64,000 bases of DNA from Trichosphaerium sp. ATCC 40318 (lineage: Eukaryota > Discosea > Flabellinia > Trichosidae): positions 1 through 64,000 of the forward strand of contig JALMLS010000237.1 of assembly GCA_038496445.1 (NCBI GenBank), given 5' to 3'. The stretch's first letter is position 1. The number at the start of each line of letters is the position of its first letter. Positions 1-10,708 of the stretch are shown here, one piece after another. Both the position numbers and the translations under genes were made by a program. The notes beneath the pieces were generated by a model. The model worked only from the letters and a program-made list of their open reading frames with translations. It did not search any database and was not told where the DNA came from.

Positions 1-10
1 GATTGCAGCG

Positions 11-931
11 TTATGATGATCTAAATTCAAGGTGCGGTATTTCAGAGCCAATAGACTTTAGAAATTGAAACTGATAATAAATTAGGTCACACATGTTATG
101 AATAGATACAGTAGACATACTTTTACTGGGTTTCTCATTTTTTTCCGGAATGGACTACCACGTACTGAGATAGCAACAATAGAACCTTCGGGTGCCTCAT
201 CAATAATAGCCGTCATTTCCTTTGTAATCTGAGCTAGTGCTTTATTTGGGACGGTAATGAGACTATGACTCTAAAACACTGTGACTGAGCAATAGAACAA
301 TAGTATCGTACAACAACAAATGTTTCAGAATCATAGACTACAACATTCCATCCGTATTTTCCAACTGATTTCTGTTTTCCTGAAGTAAATGTAGCTTTAT
401 CACCACTCAGAGCTCCCGCTGAAGCCACAACAATTTCATTCTTGCAAACTAAACATGATGGTAGAACAGCTAATGCAAGTATGTTCACGTGATGTAGGTA
501 CCTTTTGGTTTGTTTTGTTGAATTAGCTTTCTGGCTTTAACGCTTTTAGGTTTTTTGATAGCTTTAACTGTATCTTGATTCCGTGTAAACATTGAACCAC
601 CTGTAGGCTGTAAAGTATTTTTAAGCCTTAAAGCCGATACTTTTTTATTGTCGGCTTCTTCGGTTGTATCTTCGCTAAGATTATTCTACTAAGCGTTATC
701 ACGTGCTCGTACAGTACAACAGGAATAAGAAACTCAAATATTTATAATAAATAAATAGATACGCACTAAGAATGTCCAGTATCCATACAATAGCACTGAA
801 AGAAGAAGCAAGCAAACTATATTTGTTTTTGTACATATTTTTACCCCCTTCCTCTTCTTTCGCTTAGATACTACAAATACTTGCTGATGAGGGGTAGAAA
901 ACTCCCATGAACGCTTTAGATTCCTCCTCAT
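11..931 (-). CDS. type II membrane protein with ILEI/PANDER-like domain
   Basis: Five exons (931-767, 685-502, 469-312, 270-121, 70-11) join in frame to about 238 residues, with introns of 32-81 nt. Residues 1-36 are basic and cytosolic-looking (SKRKKRKG), then a single hydrophobic anchor (IVCLLLLSVLLYGYW), a lysine-rich stem, and a C-terminal module with YGWNVVVYDSE, APEGSIVAISVRG and FLKSIGS. That order of strands matches the ILEI/PANDER fold found in FAM3 cytokines and in the stem of the Golgi enzyme POMGNT1. The short tail, basic N-terminus and single anchor fit a Golgi type II protein, but no glycosyltransferase domain is seen before the stop at 11-13. The stop falls where the ILEI fold normally continues (FRDSW-like strand), so a further exon left of the window is possible. 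The ATG at 931 lies about 140 bp from the divergent gene at 1071. Domain call good, function inferred. Confidence 0.6.
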
Positions 932-1070
932 TCTGGCCGGAGATTAGGAACAATCACGTGTAGGAGGTTGCTTTTTTTAGTCCATTCGTTTCAAACCTTG
1001 ATATTTCTGGGTGAAAAACCTTCATTGAAACTCGAGTGTTGCATTCAAAACGACGTTGACGTACCGTACC

Positions 1071-2078
1071 ATGATGCGAAGCTCTATATTACTCGTTGAC
1101 TACCCAGGTCCTCAATACCACGCAAGCGTATTCTACCAAATACAAGTTTGCTCTTATAATACTATTATTTTAAACGGCCCTGGGTTCAAAGGAGCAGCGG
1201 GAGATGATAAATGGATAAAAGTTTACAACACTCCAAGTTTTGATGTCCAATCTCGCATACAGTTTGTAAATGATAACTGGACAAAGTTATTCGGTTTTGA
1301 GTTTGTACACGTATGTTCAGCATCAAAAGAGTTCTTAGAAGGTGTAAAGCATCGAAGTATTTGTAATACACGTATTCTTGGCTTGGCAGATCCCATCAGA
1401 CCAACATACGAAAGCTATCATGTTGATGTATTCGAAACAGTTACATTCAACAATAAACAATACAACCTTTGTCTACGTAAGATACCAAGACGCACTAACA
1501 GAAAGTATCCTTTCATGTGGACAAACAGTTCAAGAGTAGATCCTTGTCCTATATGTTTACCTCAAGAGAAAGTTATCTGTACTTCAATTGCAAGTTTACT
1601 TGAGCACATGGAAGCAAGACATGGAGGTCCAAAGAAAAAGAAAGAAAAAAAAACTTGTGTTGTTTGTTGGGAACAACATAAGCCCCATTTGTACATGTCC
1701 ATGTGCAAGGTAAAAAATAGCCATGCTAGATTCAATTATTCAAGGGGAACTCACAATGGATGCGATGAATGTAGGGTAACGTGTTACACAACAAAGGAGC
1801 TTATTCAACACTTGAGAGGAAAAAGACACAAGTTATTAGTGAGCAGAAAGAAACGTTATTTGCGTAAAATCAGGAATTCTGTTGTATTGACTGAACATTG
1901 GACTGTATTACGTATATTGTTTATTGGTTATTACGAAGAGAGTTCTAATTTTGGAGTGTTACCAAGGGAGATTTTCGACATTATTTTTGACCTTGTGATT
2001 GAGTCTAGTATATACCAAAGAGTAAAAGCTCAAAGTTGCGCTATACCTCTTTCAGGTGTCGTCACATACCTATACTAA
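1071..2078 (+). CDS. intronless zinc-finger-like protein
   Basis: The first ATG of the open frame is at 1071; the frame is open from 1056 but only through a TTG. About 335 residues with no intron. Two Cys2-His2-like clusters are visible: CPIC followed by HMEARH near residue 165-185, and CDEC followed by HLRGKRH near residue 235-255. Between them lies another Cys/His-rich stretch (CVVCWEQH, SMCKVKNSH) preceded by a KKKKEKK patch. The C-terminus has a short LPREIFDIIFDLVI segment that resembles the start of an F-box, but it is too short to call. I do not recognise the N-terminal 150 residues. Nucleic-acid binding is the likely reading of the fingers. It lacks introns, like the F-box/LRR genes further right. 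Confidence 0.6.
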   Translation: MMRSSILLVDYPGPQYHASVFYQIQVCSYNTIILNGPGFKGAAGDDKWIKVYNTPSFDVQSRIQFVNDNWTKLFGFEFVHVCSASKEFLEGVKHRSICNTRILGLADPIRPTYESYHVDVFETVTFNNKQYNLCLRKIPRRTNRKYPFMWTNSSRVDPCPICLPQEKVICTSIASLLEHMEARHGGPKKKKEKKTCVVCWEQHKPHLYMSMCKVKNSHARFNYSRGTHNGCDECRVTCYTTKELIQHLRGKRHKLLVSRKKRYLRKIRNSVVLTEHWTVLRILFIGYYEESSNFGVLPREIFDIIFDLVIESSIYQRVKAQSCAIPLSGVVTYLY

Positions 2079-2627
2079 CAAAATAAACAGCAAAATTAGT
2101 ATAAATAAAACCTTGATCAAAATAAGTACATGAACAGGTTATTCTAGCCTAAACGTACTTTGTTTTTAAGCTAAGTATTTGAACTCCCATTAGCTTTTAA
2201 ACTTCCACGTGACTGCCGTCACTACATTCTCCCACTAACCTTAGGCAGCAGCCAGTATGCTATGACAATCTTGGCACATGATAAAGTCAGCCTTGAGCAC
2301 TAAATCACGTCCAGGACGCGAATAGCGGACGTATACCACACCACGATAAAAACTAGAAACGAGGTATAATGTGTCGAATCGTTCATGCGTATTCATTAAA
2401 TTCACGTGAATCACACATTGATTACCAACTCAAAAAACCCGTCTTCGCTCTTACATTGAACAGCAAAGAAAAACTTCTCTATAACTATATTTAACAAAGG
2501 ATCTTAGGTTCGAGTCTTATAGAGTTGAGTTGGTAACAAGAATGAGTCCGTTTGGTGAATAAAAGCAGAATTTTTTGGCATGAAAAGTCCATCTTTCTAA
2601 AATCAAACTAAACCAACCATTTAAACC
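2079..2627. other. intergenic stretch with an inverted repeat
   Basis: No convincing coding frame. It contains an exact 11-bp inverted repeat (2422-2432 against 2526-2536), a GGTTCGAGTC box near 2508-2518 that matches the Pol III B-box, and a T6 run at 2571-2576; see the separate ncRNA candidate. CACGTG occurs near 2208 and 2403. Confidence 0.5.
2422..2576 (+). ncRNA. candidate Pol III small RNA
   Basis: The ends 2422-2432 (TTACCAACTCA) and 2526-2536 (TGAGTTGGTAA) are exact reverse complements and would close a stem around about 93 nt. The enclosed GGTTCGAGTC fits the B-box consensus GGTTCGANTCC except at the last base, and a T6 run 35 nt downstream could terminate Pol III. No A-box and no tRNA cloverleaf could be fitted. 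It could be a structured non-coding RNA or a chance hairpin. Confidence 0.25.
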
Positions 2628-3361
2628 ATGCACCTTCTTATCATTGCTACTTGCTTAATAGTATCAACAGTATTCGCTTCAACATTTGATGGATGTTCCT
2701 GTCTGCCTCAGAGTGAAGAAGAAATCTATTGTTCATCATCAGCAGTCCTTACCGTGGGTATTGTTCATGAGTATCCTTCAACAGCATCACAACGTATTTT
2801 CTTGGCTTCTATACAAGAAGTACATAAATATCCTGCTGGAGCACCTCCATTCAACTTGATTACAATAACAACAGGGTAAACGTAAACTAAATACTATGCT
2901 ATTCTAACACCCTCAAGGATTGACTCAGCATCTTGTGGCGTAGACTTTGAAGTAGGATCAACTAGCACTGGCTTCAAGGTACTCACTTGTTTGCTTATGT
3001 ACGCCAGTTAGCTGACTTCGTTTAGAAATACCTCATCCCAGGAACCGTTATACCAACTACAACACTATTAGATAATGTTCACGTGTCAAGTTGTACTATG
3101 GAAGGCTTCTGTAACGTTCCAGATCCAAGCCAAATCGATTGTGCAAATCCAACACCTTTGCCTGACCCAAGTCAATGTGTTTTCTGCCCAACGTCTACTC
3201 CACAATGTACAGGATGTTCGCATTGCGAAATTACACCTCAGCTATGCACAGAATGTCCTACGGCTCAATGTTGCGATAATATCAGATGTCAAGCTGCGCG
3301 TGAATGCACTGAAGGATGTGTTCAAGCTGGCTGCTGTGGAGGTTTTTGTGTACCACAATAG
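2628..3361 (+). CDS. secreted NTR/TIMP-like domain, Cys-rich tail
   Basis: Three exons: 2628-2875, 2918-2978 and 3026-3361, introns 42 and 47 nt, frame preserved. A signal peptide (MHLLIIATCLIVSTVFA) is followed by CSC, the N-terminal Cys-x-Cys pattern of NTR/TIMP modules. Then come YCSSSAVLTVGIVHEY, a strand ending KYLIPG, and HVSSCTMEGFC, which agree with the NTR barrel and its closing cysteine. After that is a proline-rich linker and a tail with about 20 cysteines spaced as CxxC/CC pairs (CTGCSHC, CTECPTAQCC, GCCGGFC). NTR domains often act as protease inhibitors or ligand binders outside the cell; the exact partner is unknown. The tail has no clear family. Stop at 3359-3361. Confidence 0.65.
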
Positions 3362-3466
3362 TGTAGTAGTAAACACCCCCGTTTAGCATTTTTTGGTATT
3401 ATGGTTGTTTAGAATTGTTACATTGAGATTAAACTGTTTTGTACTTTTTTTATTATTAGAAGTTTT

Positions 3467-5705
3467 TTAGTCATTATCTATTGCATCCATAGTAGTACTG
3501 TAAACACCAAGTATTCCAAGGAATATTGAAAATATCAAAAGTATAAGCACAGGAATCTTTTTCCCGTAAGGACGTAAAAAGTACTTTAGATTTGCTCTGT
3601 TTAGTGGCCTGCAAAAAGTACGTTAATGTCAGTGTTTCAGACAGTTTAAACGTACAATCGTTCTTTCTGTGTGCTTTTTGAATTGACCAGTGACGTGCTT
3701 TCATCTTCCTGTGGAGTACTTGTCATTTTCTACATGATCAAAAGTTTAAGTAGCTGTTTTTGTTTTGGATGACTTAACAAAACACTTGAAAGCACAAAAG
3801 GTCAAGAACTACTTCTCTGAAATGCGTACCTCTGTAAAATCATCAGTTGCTTTTGCAGTCAAAAGCAAGTAAAAACAACATGGGAAAATAAGGACAATCA
3901 GAGCACCTCCCTAGTATTTTCAGTCAGTGTTTTTTTTTTGGAACTCTGTTTTGAGATGTTTTACCGTTGCGCCTGTGTATGCGAATACAATCTCGATACC
4001 AGGTAATAGAATAGCTAGAATATACGAAGAACTGATTACAAGCGCTGTAAATCCAAAAATTCGAATGTGTGTGATTGGTTGGTAGTTCCAGAAAATAAGC
4101 CTATCAAGTGCGTTCCTAGTACAAAAATTAAAAACGACATCGCTTTTTTTTGCGATCATGTACCTCAGTGGATAACACAATATTGGATAAGAGAACATAA
4201 TAATAAGAGAGTATCCAATTTTTATAATATCAAATAATAAATCTCCCTCAAAGTCGTTCAAGATGTTACCTAGCTCAAGTTAAAAAAAACACCAGAAGAA
4301 TACGACACTAAAATTCGAACTCACCAGTAATTTCGCTTCCGAAGTTCAAGTAACCAAATATAGCCACTGTAAAGTACGTTGTAAAACAAATACCAACTGC
4401 TGAGAAAACCTAAATTATCACGTGATAAGCGTGTCAACGCACTAAAGAGAAAAGTTTTTTTTTCAAAACAGTTAAATATGCGTACTGCAACTTGTATTGT
4501 TTTCGTCCCTGAGTCACGCATCTCGTTCCAAATTGGAAAGATATTTGGATGAAACGTGAATGCGAATATTATAATAGGTGGCGTTTGGAACGTTTGGATG
4601 TCAAACTTGGCCAAAATGATGTCCTGTGTGTCTAAACCACTTGCTATTTTTTGTGATCCACGGATTACTACGCCAACTAAGAAGAACACTATACATCCCA
4701 CAGCAACCTAACATATGCATAAGTAAAGTGTACAGCCTCTTGTATTCGTACAATTGAAGTAAACCGGAGCGAGTGTATATGTTTCAAATTACAAAGAGGG
4801 AATAACACAAAAATGCAAACCATCGCTTGTACAAGTCTAAGAACAAGTCAGCAAACTCTTTTCAATAATACGGGCTGAAACCGTACTCTTTTGGTAGATA
4901 AAGTCCAGGCCATGCCAGTAATGGTGTAACCAAATCACCTAAGGAACGTCATCATAAAACAAAGCACGTGCTTTGCTTTTAACTAGCATAAAAATACTGA
5001 GCGTACCCAAAATACCAATGTAACCTATCATTGTTCCAAAAAGAAAGAGTACCAAAGTTAGGTCAACCTGTTATAATAGCGATTAATGGAAGACAAGTAT
5101 TACTGGCGTATGCATACAATTATAGGTCCTGCGACACCAAAAGCAGTGCGGCTCAAAGCTTTGTAAGATTTTCCTGAGTAATACGTAAGATATACCGTTT
5201 TATTACCAAAAGGCCGCTTCAAAATGATTTCTAAAAGAGCCAAAGAAAGGAATGACATTTTGAGTCTTCACGGTACTTTTCTCAATTTACAGAAACTTCT
5301 GTACGCTATAAAACAATCGTACCTCCGCTCACAGGTGGTACAGAGAGTGAAGTTAATAGACTTGAGCTATAACTGACCAAAGCAGCGCCAATCACTAGTA
5401 AAGCAACGCCAAGTACAACCCCTGATGAAAAACGTTTGGTTAGCACGTGATTTTACAAAAAAAAAAGACAGCTAACCTGTAACCCCAAATGTAAATGGAA
5501 GTGCTAAAATACCGCCACCAATGATCGTATTGGTGAGATTAAATATGGCAGATATGATACCAGCGCCAGGTGACTCTAGAATCTCTGGATCCTCCTCAGC
5601 CGCATTGTTTGTACTATCACTGCTTGTTCTGGATCTGGACATGCTTGGAGAGTCCTGATCAGTTGAAGTGGTAACTTGAATAGCCGTTGGTGGCGCAGAA
5701 GCCAT
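3467..5705 (-). CDS. SLC38/AVT-type amino acid transporter
   Basis: Multi-exon (about nine exons). The N-terminal 45 residues are Ser/Thr/Pro-rich and acidic. The first helix reads IISAIFNLTNTIIGGGILALPF, the classic start of the amino acid/auxin permease family. Further hallmarks are VLFLFGTMIGYIGIL, FAFTFHPNIFPIWNEM, and the ALDRLIFW loop between late helices. The last exon (3467-3597) gives the final helix and ends DAIDND. About 11 membrane helices are expected, matching Na+ or H+ coupled neutral amino acid carriers of the plasma membrane or vacuole/lysosome. It is divergent from 5804 with under 100 bp between start codons. Exon ends in the middle (4700-5050) are approximate. Family call strong, substrate not determined. 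Confidence 0.85.
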
Positions 5706-5803
5706 GATTTTTTTAATTCGTCACAATTGCAACTTAACCGGACATATTATTAAGCGAACCTTGCTGTAACCAACTCCTATCTCAAAACAACATCGCTAAA
5801 ACT
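5706..5803. promoter_or_regulatory. compact bidirectional promoter
   Basis: Only 98 bp separate the ATG of the minus-strand SLC38 gene (5705) from the ATG of the plus-strand small gene (5804), so both promoters must lie here or overlap the genes. No TATA-like or known factor site stands out. Confidence 0.45.
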
Positions 5804-6082
5804 ATGAGCTTCCCTGGCGTCTCAGTTAAGCAAGCAATCACATACTACCTCAAAGCCCACACAAAGAAATTCGTTGGAATTAACAAAAAACAAAATGAAA
5901 CATTCGTAAAACAACTTGAAAGTTTCTTAAACGTGACGAACACATGTTTACTAGAACAACTTGACAATCTTCTTTTTGAATACACCGAATCCATAGAAAA
6001 TAAAACAAGCCAGAATGTGATGCAACCCTTGGAGCTTAAGGAGCAGAAAATCAAACAAACAAGAGTGCGTTTGAATAAATGA
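5804..6082 (+). CDS. small unknown protein, 92 aa
   Basis: A single open exon from ATG 5804 to TGA 6080-6082. It is Lys-rich and mostly helical in character (QAITYYLKAH near the start, SFLNVTNTCLLEQLDNLLFEY in the middle), with a polar, basic end. I recognise no domain. Its close divergent pairing with a conserved transporter gene and a frame without stops support it being real. It could be a small subunit of a larger complex, but nothing in the sequence says which. Confidence 0.5.
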   Translation: MSFPGVSVKQAITYYLKAHTKKFVGINKKQNETFVKQLESFLNVTNTCLLEQLDNLLFEYTESIENKTSQNVMQPLELKEQKIKQTRVRLNK

Positions 6083-6301
6083 AGTTAGTGACTAAACAAA
6101 CAGTTAGAGTCAAGCTTGTATAATCAACTATGCCTGATCAAATGGAATGTGCTGACAACGGTTCCTCGATGGAGATTCAACACATATTCAAGGACAACTA
6201 AACATTCAAACAAATCAAGAAGTGCTTGTTTGAATATGTAATGCAAGCCAGATACCTAGACTTATTAGTGACTAAGATTCCCCTAAACGAAGCAGACAAC
6301 T

Positions 6302-7591
6302 ATGCACAGTGTTACAAATGTGCTTGAATTTCCACCAGAGGTTATTGCGAATATTCTACATCATACAGAAGCAAAAACAAGATTCGCAATTGCTCAATCA
6401 TGTAGTTTGATGGCTGATGTCATGCACGATGTTGTTGGATATGAGGATGTTTATATCAAGCGTGTTCCTGACATTCTTAAGATAAGACAGTACAAGGGGA
6501 TAATGAATAACAGTAGAGTCGTACTTAAAACAAAGGAAAACCATACTTTGTTTTCATTGTTATCTGGGTGTCGCGTAATTGATGCATCTGTAAGTACTAT
6601 TCGCATTACAGATGACGATCTAGAAGAGCTTGCAGGTGTCCATTGTATTGATCTTCATGCTTGTAGCAATGTTACCGACAGAGGTATAGTTGCATTAAAA
6701 GGTGTTCATGCCATAAACCTAGAAGACACTCATGTGACAGATGCAGGTATTAAACAACTCGCTGGTGTTCATACTATTCACCTTCGCGAAACAATTATAG
6801 ATGACGGTGTAATAGCACTTGCAGGTGTTCATAATATAGACCTTACGCTCACTTCAGTGTCAGATGAAGGTGTCAAAGCTCTTGCAGGCGTACATACCAT
6901 TCACCTTGATGGTACTTCAGTGACTGATGAGGGTATCAAAGCGCTAGCAGGCGTTCATAGTATTGATCTTGCTGATACATTGGCAACAGATGAAGCTCTC
7001 ATAGCATTAAAAGGTGTACATGCGATCAATCTCTTTGGCACTAAAGTAACAGATACAGGCATAAAGGCGTTAGCAGGTGTTCATACAATTAGCCTTGATG
7101 GTGTTTCAGTGACTGATGAAGGTATTAAAGCACTTGCTGGGGTTCATACCATTCACCTTGAGGATGCAATGGAGGTTACTGATGAAGGCATCAAATCTCT
7201 TGCAGGGGTACATATGATCGCCCTTGGTGGCACTAAAGTGACAGATGAAGGTGTCAAAGCGCTTGCAGGCGTTCATACCATCGGTCTTACCAATACATTA
7301 GTGACAAATGCTGGTATCAAAGCATTAAAGGGAATCCATGTGATTGATGTTCATGGCACTGAAGTTACAGATGAAGGCATAATAGCTATTTATGGCGTTC
7401 AATCTGCTCATAATATTGGTATTGAGGGTTGCTCAGTACCAAATAGCATAGAGGGACCACAATATGTTAAAGTGGCAAGATTCGAACAATATGAGATGCC
7501 AATTGATTATTGGTTTGATACTTTTTGGAGGCGTATAAAACCAACAAAACAGTATATTTTAAGGCCTTTAAATCCAGTCAGTAACTTGTAA
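6302..7591 (+). CDS. F-box/leucine-rich-repeat protein 1
   Basis: Intronless, 429 residues. An F-box-like motif lies at residues 8-50 (LEFPPEVIANILHH, then FAIAQSCSLMADV). From about residue 95 there are some 13 repeats of about 22 residues of the form VHTIxLxxTxVTDEGIKALAG, a cysteine-containing/AMN1-like LRR pattern in which the usual Cys is often Thr. The end (from about residue 380) departs from the repeat. F-box/LRR proteins normally act as substrate receptors of SCF ubiquitin ligases: the F-box binds Skp1 and the LRR solenoid selects the target. Repeats are so alike, at DNA level too, that recent unequal exchange is likely. Paralogues are at 21487-22452 and 43683-45254, and a broken one at 52496-52984. 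Confidence 0.85.
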   Translation: MHSVTNVLEFPPEVIANILHHTEAKTRFAIAQSCSLMADVMHDVVGYEDVYIKRVPDILKIRQYKGIMNNSRVVLKTKENHTLFSLLSGCRVIDASVSTIRITDDDLEELAGVHCIDLHACSNVTDRGIVALKGVHAINLEDTHVTDAGIKQLAGVHTIHLRETIIDDGVIALAGVHNIDLTLTSVSDEGVKALAGVHTIHLDGTSVTDEGIKALAGVHSIDLADTLATDEALIALKGVHAINLFGTKVTDTGIKALAGVHTISLDGVSVTDEGIKALAGVHTIHLEDAMEVTDEGIKSLAGVHMIALGGTKVTDEGVKALAGVHTIGLTNTLVTNAGIKALKGIHVIDVHGTEVTDEGIIAIYGVQSAHNIGIEGCSVPNSIEGPQYVKVARFEQYEMPIDYWFDTFWRRIKPTKQYILRPLNPVSNL

Positions 7592-8230
7592 CACACTGCA
7601 GCATAGGCATTACCGCCTTCCATATTCATACGACTAATAGACGTTAGATTAATACTTTGGCTCTAACTAGCCAGGCGTTGTAAAATCCAATTTAATAGTT
7701 GTTAGGTAACTTTTGCATAACTATCCTGGCCGCGAAGTTTGATTGTAAGCACCACGTGATAGTGGGGCAGCACATTTTTTACAATTTGTACAATTTGCCG
7801 ATTGCCTAAAATTAGAGAATTTGCGTGAAAATACATAAAATTACCTTGTATATAAAAAATAAATTGGCAGAACTGGCAATACCTTTTCTCACCACTGTAT
7901 TAACGAAATAAGTTATTACTTCACAGTACTCTATAGTATACCTCATTTTATTGTTACGCTAGCATACGCTAAAGTGTACATACCAAACGGCTGCAATGCC
8001 AAAAGTAGTTAATAACTTACGTGAAACGTTCAAGCTCAGATAAAATTGTCCTCAGGTTAAGCTACTTGATTCAACTTGTACCCTAAACGTCAACCACGAC
8101 ATAATAACGCTACTTACAAGGGCATACTTCAGTTACGTAATTTCCCGCCACTGACGTACAGTTAAGCCACTTATTTTTTTCTCTTCACAACCGCCACTAA
8201 CGTATACCTAACGCATCTAACACAAACAAT
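7592..8230. other. intergenic, nothing recognised
   Basis: No coding frame, repeat or RNA gene could be supported. It holds a CACGTG near 7753 and several short AT-rich runs; its right part should contain the promoter of the TACC gene. Confidence 0.4.
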
Positions 8231-9981
8231 ATGGCTACAATAACCGGTGTACGTTAATTGATTAAACACTCATTTCAACAAGATTGCTCAATAACGCTCC
8301 TACAGAATCAAAACGTAGTCATTCAAGCGTTTTCTAGTCCTGGACCTTCTGGTAGCTCTGGACCACTTACAGATATAACAAATACTCCAAGAACGCCCCT
8401 TGGGACTTCAAAGGGTGTTAAAGTGGACCTCGCTCTCGTACGCACTTTTCTACAGTAGCGGTTAATCAGATACATTTAATCTACTGTTTCTGGGACTACT
8501 TGAGCGTTTTAAGCTTTAGTACGCGTAACCGACACTTGGCTGACGGTTTTATAGGATGACGATGTTGGAAGCTTCTTCGCTGAGAACTGGACGCCACAAT
8601 ACGGCGATGACGTGCGTACCAAGAGCATTTAACACATTCCTAAATCCGGACAAAATCTAATAATCGTACCAGAGTCTATCAGAGGAAATTGCGTCTACTG
8701 ACAAGAAACTATACACGCAGGAGCAACTGGACGAACAAGTACAAAAGGTAAGAAAAATCGAAATAAGCACAAAATCATCAAAGCTGCTTTGTAGAGCATC
8801 TATTTACGTTAAAAACAGGCTATCAGTGATGCCAAGGCTCAATATAAATATACTCAAGAAGACCTTGATAAAGCAGTTACCGCAGCGCGAGATGCAGCAC
8901 TTGAACAGGTAAGAGAGAGGGTTACATTTTTTGTTTCTTTTTTATTTCTTCGACTTTTGGGCTTTTTCTTTATTTCTCGCGTATTGTTGCTCATTATTTA
9001 TGTTTGCTAGGCTGCACTTATTGCTAATGAAGCGGAAAAAATGGAAAAAGCGTACCAACAAGCGAATGAAGAGAAAGCGCAGTTGACATCGATGTTGTCC
9101 GAGTATGAGGCCGTTTTATCGAATGTAATGGGTACGTCTTTCTTTATTTTGTGCTACACCACCATGCGATACAGCTGTAATATTTAGTTGCCCTGAAGCT
9201 ACTTTTGCGCCAACGCTAAACTTTTTCTTTCTTGGAATATTCTTTTTTTTTCTCTATTTTTTCGTGTTCATTGTTTGAATTGTGAGCGTTTTTGATGAGT
9301 ATTATTTGCTAGTATCCATGATATAAATATATTCTCGCTTAATCTCACTCAATTGAAGCCACAGAGTTTTATTTTATCTTTTTCCGATCAAACGACTGAT
9401 TCGGTGTATTAATTTGTTTGTTTAGCAAACAATGACTCAAAGGCTTCTTCCGTAAATGCCGTATACGCTCAGAAAGTAACAAATCTTCAGCTCGAGAATG
9501 CTAAACTGAAGCAAGAACATGAAGAAATTGAGAATAGCTTCAAACAACTACACCAACGTTATGAACAAATGAAGCAAATTAACCATAATTTTACAAAGGT
9601 ATAAATTTCTTTGTTCATTGTCACCTTGTTTCTGAAGTACCTCTCTAACACATACCTCTCTAGAACGAAACAGTGCTTAAACAAACATTATCAAAGACAC
9701 AGAATGACCTTATGTCATCTGAAGCTCAATTCCAAACGTTGAAGCAGCATGCCGAAGAAAAACTTCGTGATGCTTCCCGCCAAATTTCAGAAGCTCATTG
9801 GCAAAAAGAACATGTTAGAGCATTACTTACAGGTCGATTAAATCACTTGAAAGCAAGAGTCCGTGTCTCAGAGAATGAATTAAAAGGACAGAAGGAACAT
9901 AACAAGATGTTGGAAAAGATGTTTTCGAATGTATTTAAAGGAGGAGAAGGCAAAAGTGAAGAGAACGTCAAGAGCTCTTGA
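8231..9981 (+). CDS. TACC-domain coiled-coil protein
   Basis: Starts at ATG 8231 with a six-codon exon ending at a GTACGT donor, followed by a Pro/Ser-rich exon (PGPSGSSGPLTDITNTPRTP), an acidic exon (DDDVGSFFAENW) and five coiled-coil exons to TGA 9979-9981. The C-terminal 200 residues match the TACC domain in order and wording: NSFKQLHQRYEQMK, NETVLKQTLSKT, QTLKQHAEEKLRDASRQI. TACC proteins bind microtubule plus-end/centrosome factors of the XMAP215 family and are recruited to spindle poles, often after Aurora-A phosphorylation. The N-terminal proline-directed sites (TP, SP) would suit cell-cycle kinases. Exon joins between 8455 and 8660 are approximate. The protein is short compared with animal TACCs, as in fungi. 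Confidence 0.8.
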
Positions 9982-10708
9982 AAAGTTACAAAAAAAAAAA
10001 AGAAGAAAAAAAACCGAAAAAAATTTTGATTGCATGTGGTGGGTATACAAGATGGGTTTTTTGATGAAGTTTCTCTGGTTTCCGTCTTTGAAATTATTAT
10101 CATCCAGGACCATAGATAGCGGATTAAAAAAAAACTGATTATCCGTCACCACACGCTTGAACTTTTTTTTTCTTGTAATTTTAGCCCAAACTACCGTTTG
10201 TTCCATAACATCCGCTTTGGCTCTCCTGTATATGTACATAAGTAAAAATTAGAAATTAGTTAGTCTACTAGTACTGTTTCTTAGAGTAAAGAGCAAATTG
10301 TGAATGAAAAAAAAAGACCTTGTTGCTGTAGATACATGTACCCTAATGTAAAGTTGTGTCAGTTATATGTCCATTATACTGCAAAATATAATCTATTGGT
10401 TGACGGATCTCTTCAATTGTTACAGGCAGGTTGTGAGTTGCGACCAGTTAAGTGAACCGCGAGCTGAATTTTGTTGTTTTAGCAAAATCTCTGCTTTAAT
10501 TTGAATGTATCGGGTATTCATTAATAAGCTTGCTGTGTATTGGTACACCAGTGATAATTTACAACATTACTATAACTACCCGAGATGGAACGCCAACCAC
10601 ACTTCACAACACGATTTGTTTTGCAATCTTTTTTTTTAGGGATGCAAGTTTGGCTCGATTCGTTGAATCTTCCCGTTTTGGAAGCTTTAGTCACCGGAAA
10701 CCAACAAC
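9982..10708. other. intergenic, A/T runs
   Basis: Short open frames on both strands here are made of A/T runs (for example 9989-10020) and show no protein-like composition. No gene supported. The right end should contain the promoter of the Reeler gene. Confidence 0.4.

Noticed and set aside
1056-1070. Five extra N-terminal codons of the zinc-finger gene
   Set aside because: The frame there opens with TTG; the first ATG is at 1071.
2422-2541. tRNA gene at the GGTTCGAGTC box
   Set aside because: No A-box, no 7-bp acceptor at tRNA distance and no anticodon arm could be fitted.
9843-10239. Minus-strand open frames beside the TACC gene
   Set aside because: They are rich in Phe and Lys because of A/T runs and overlap real TACC coding sequence.
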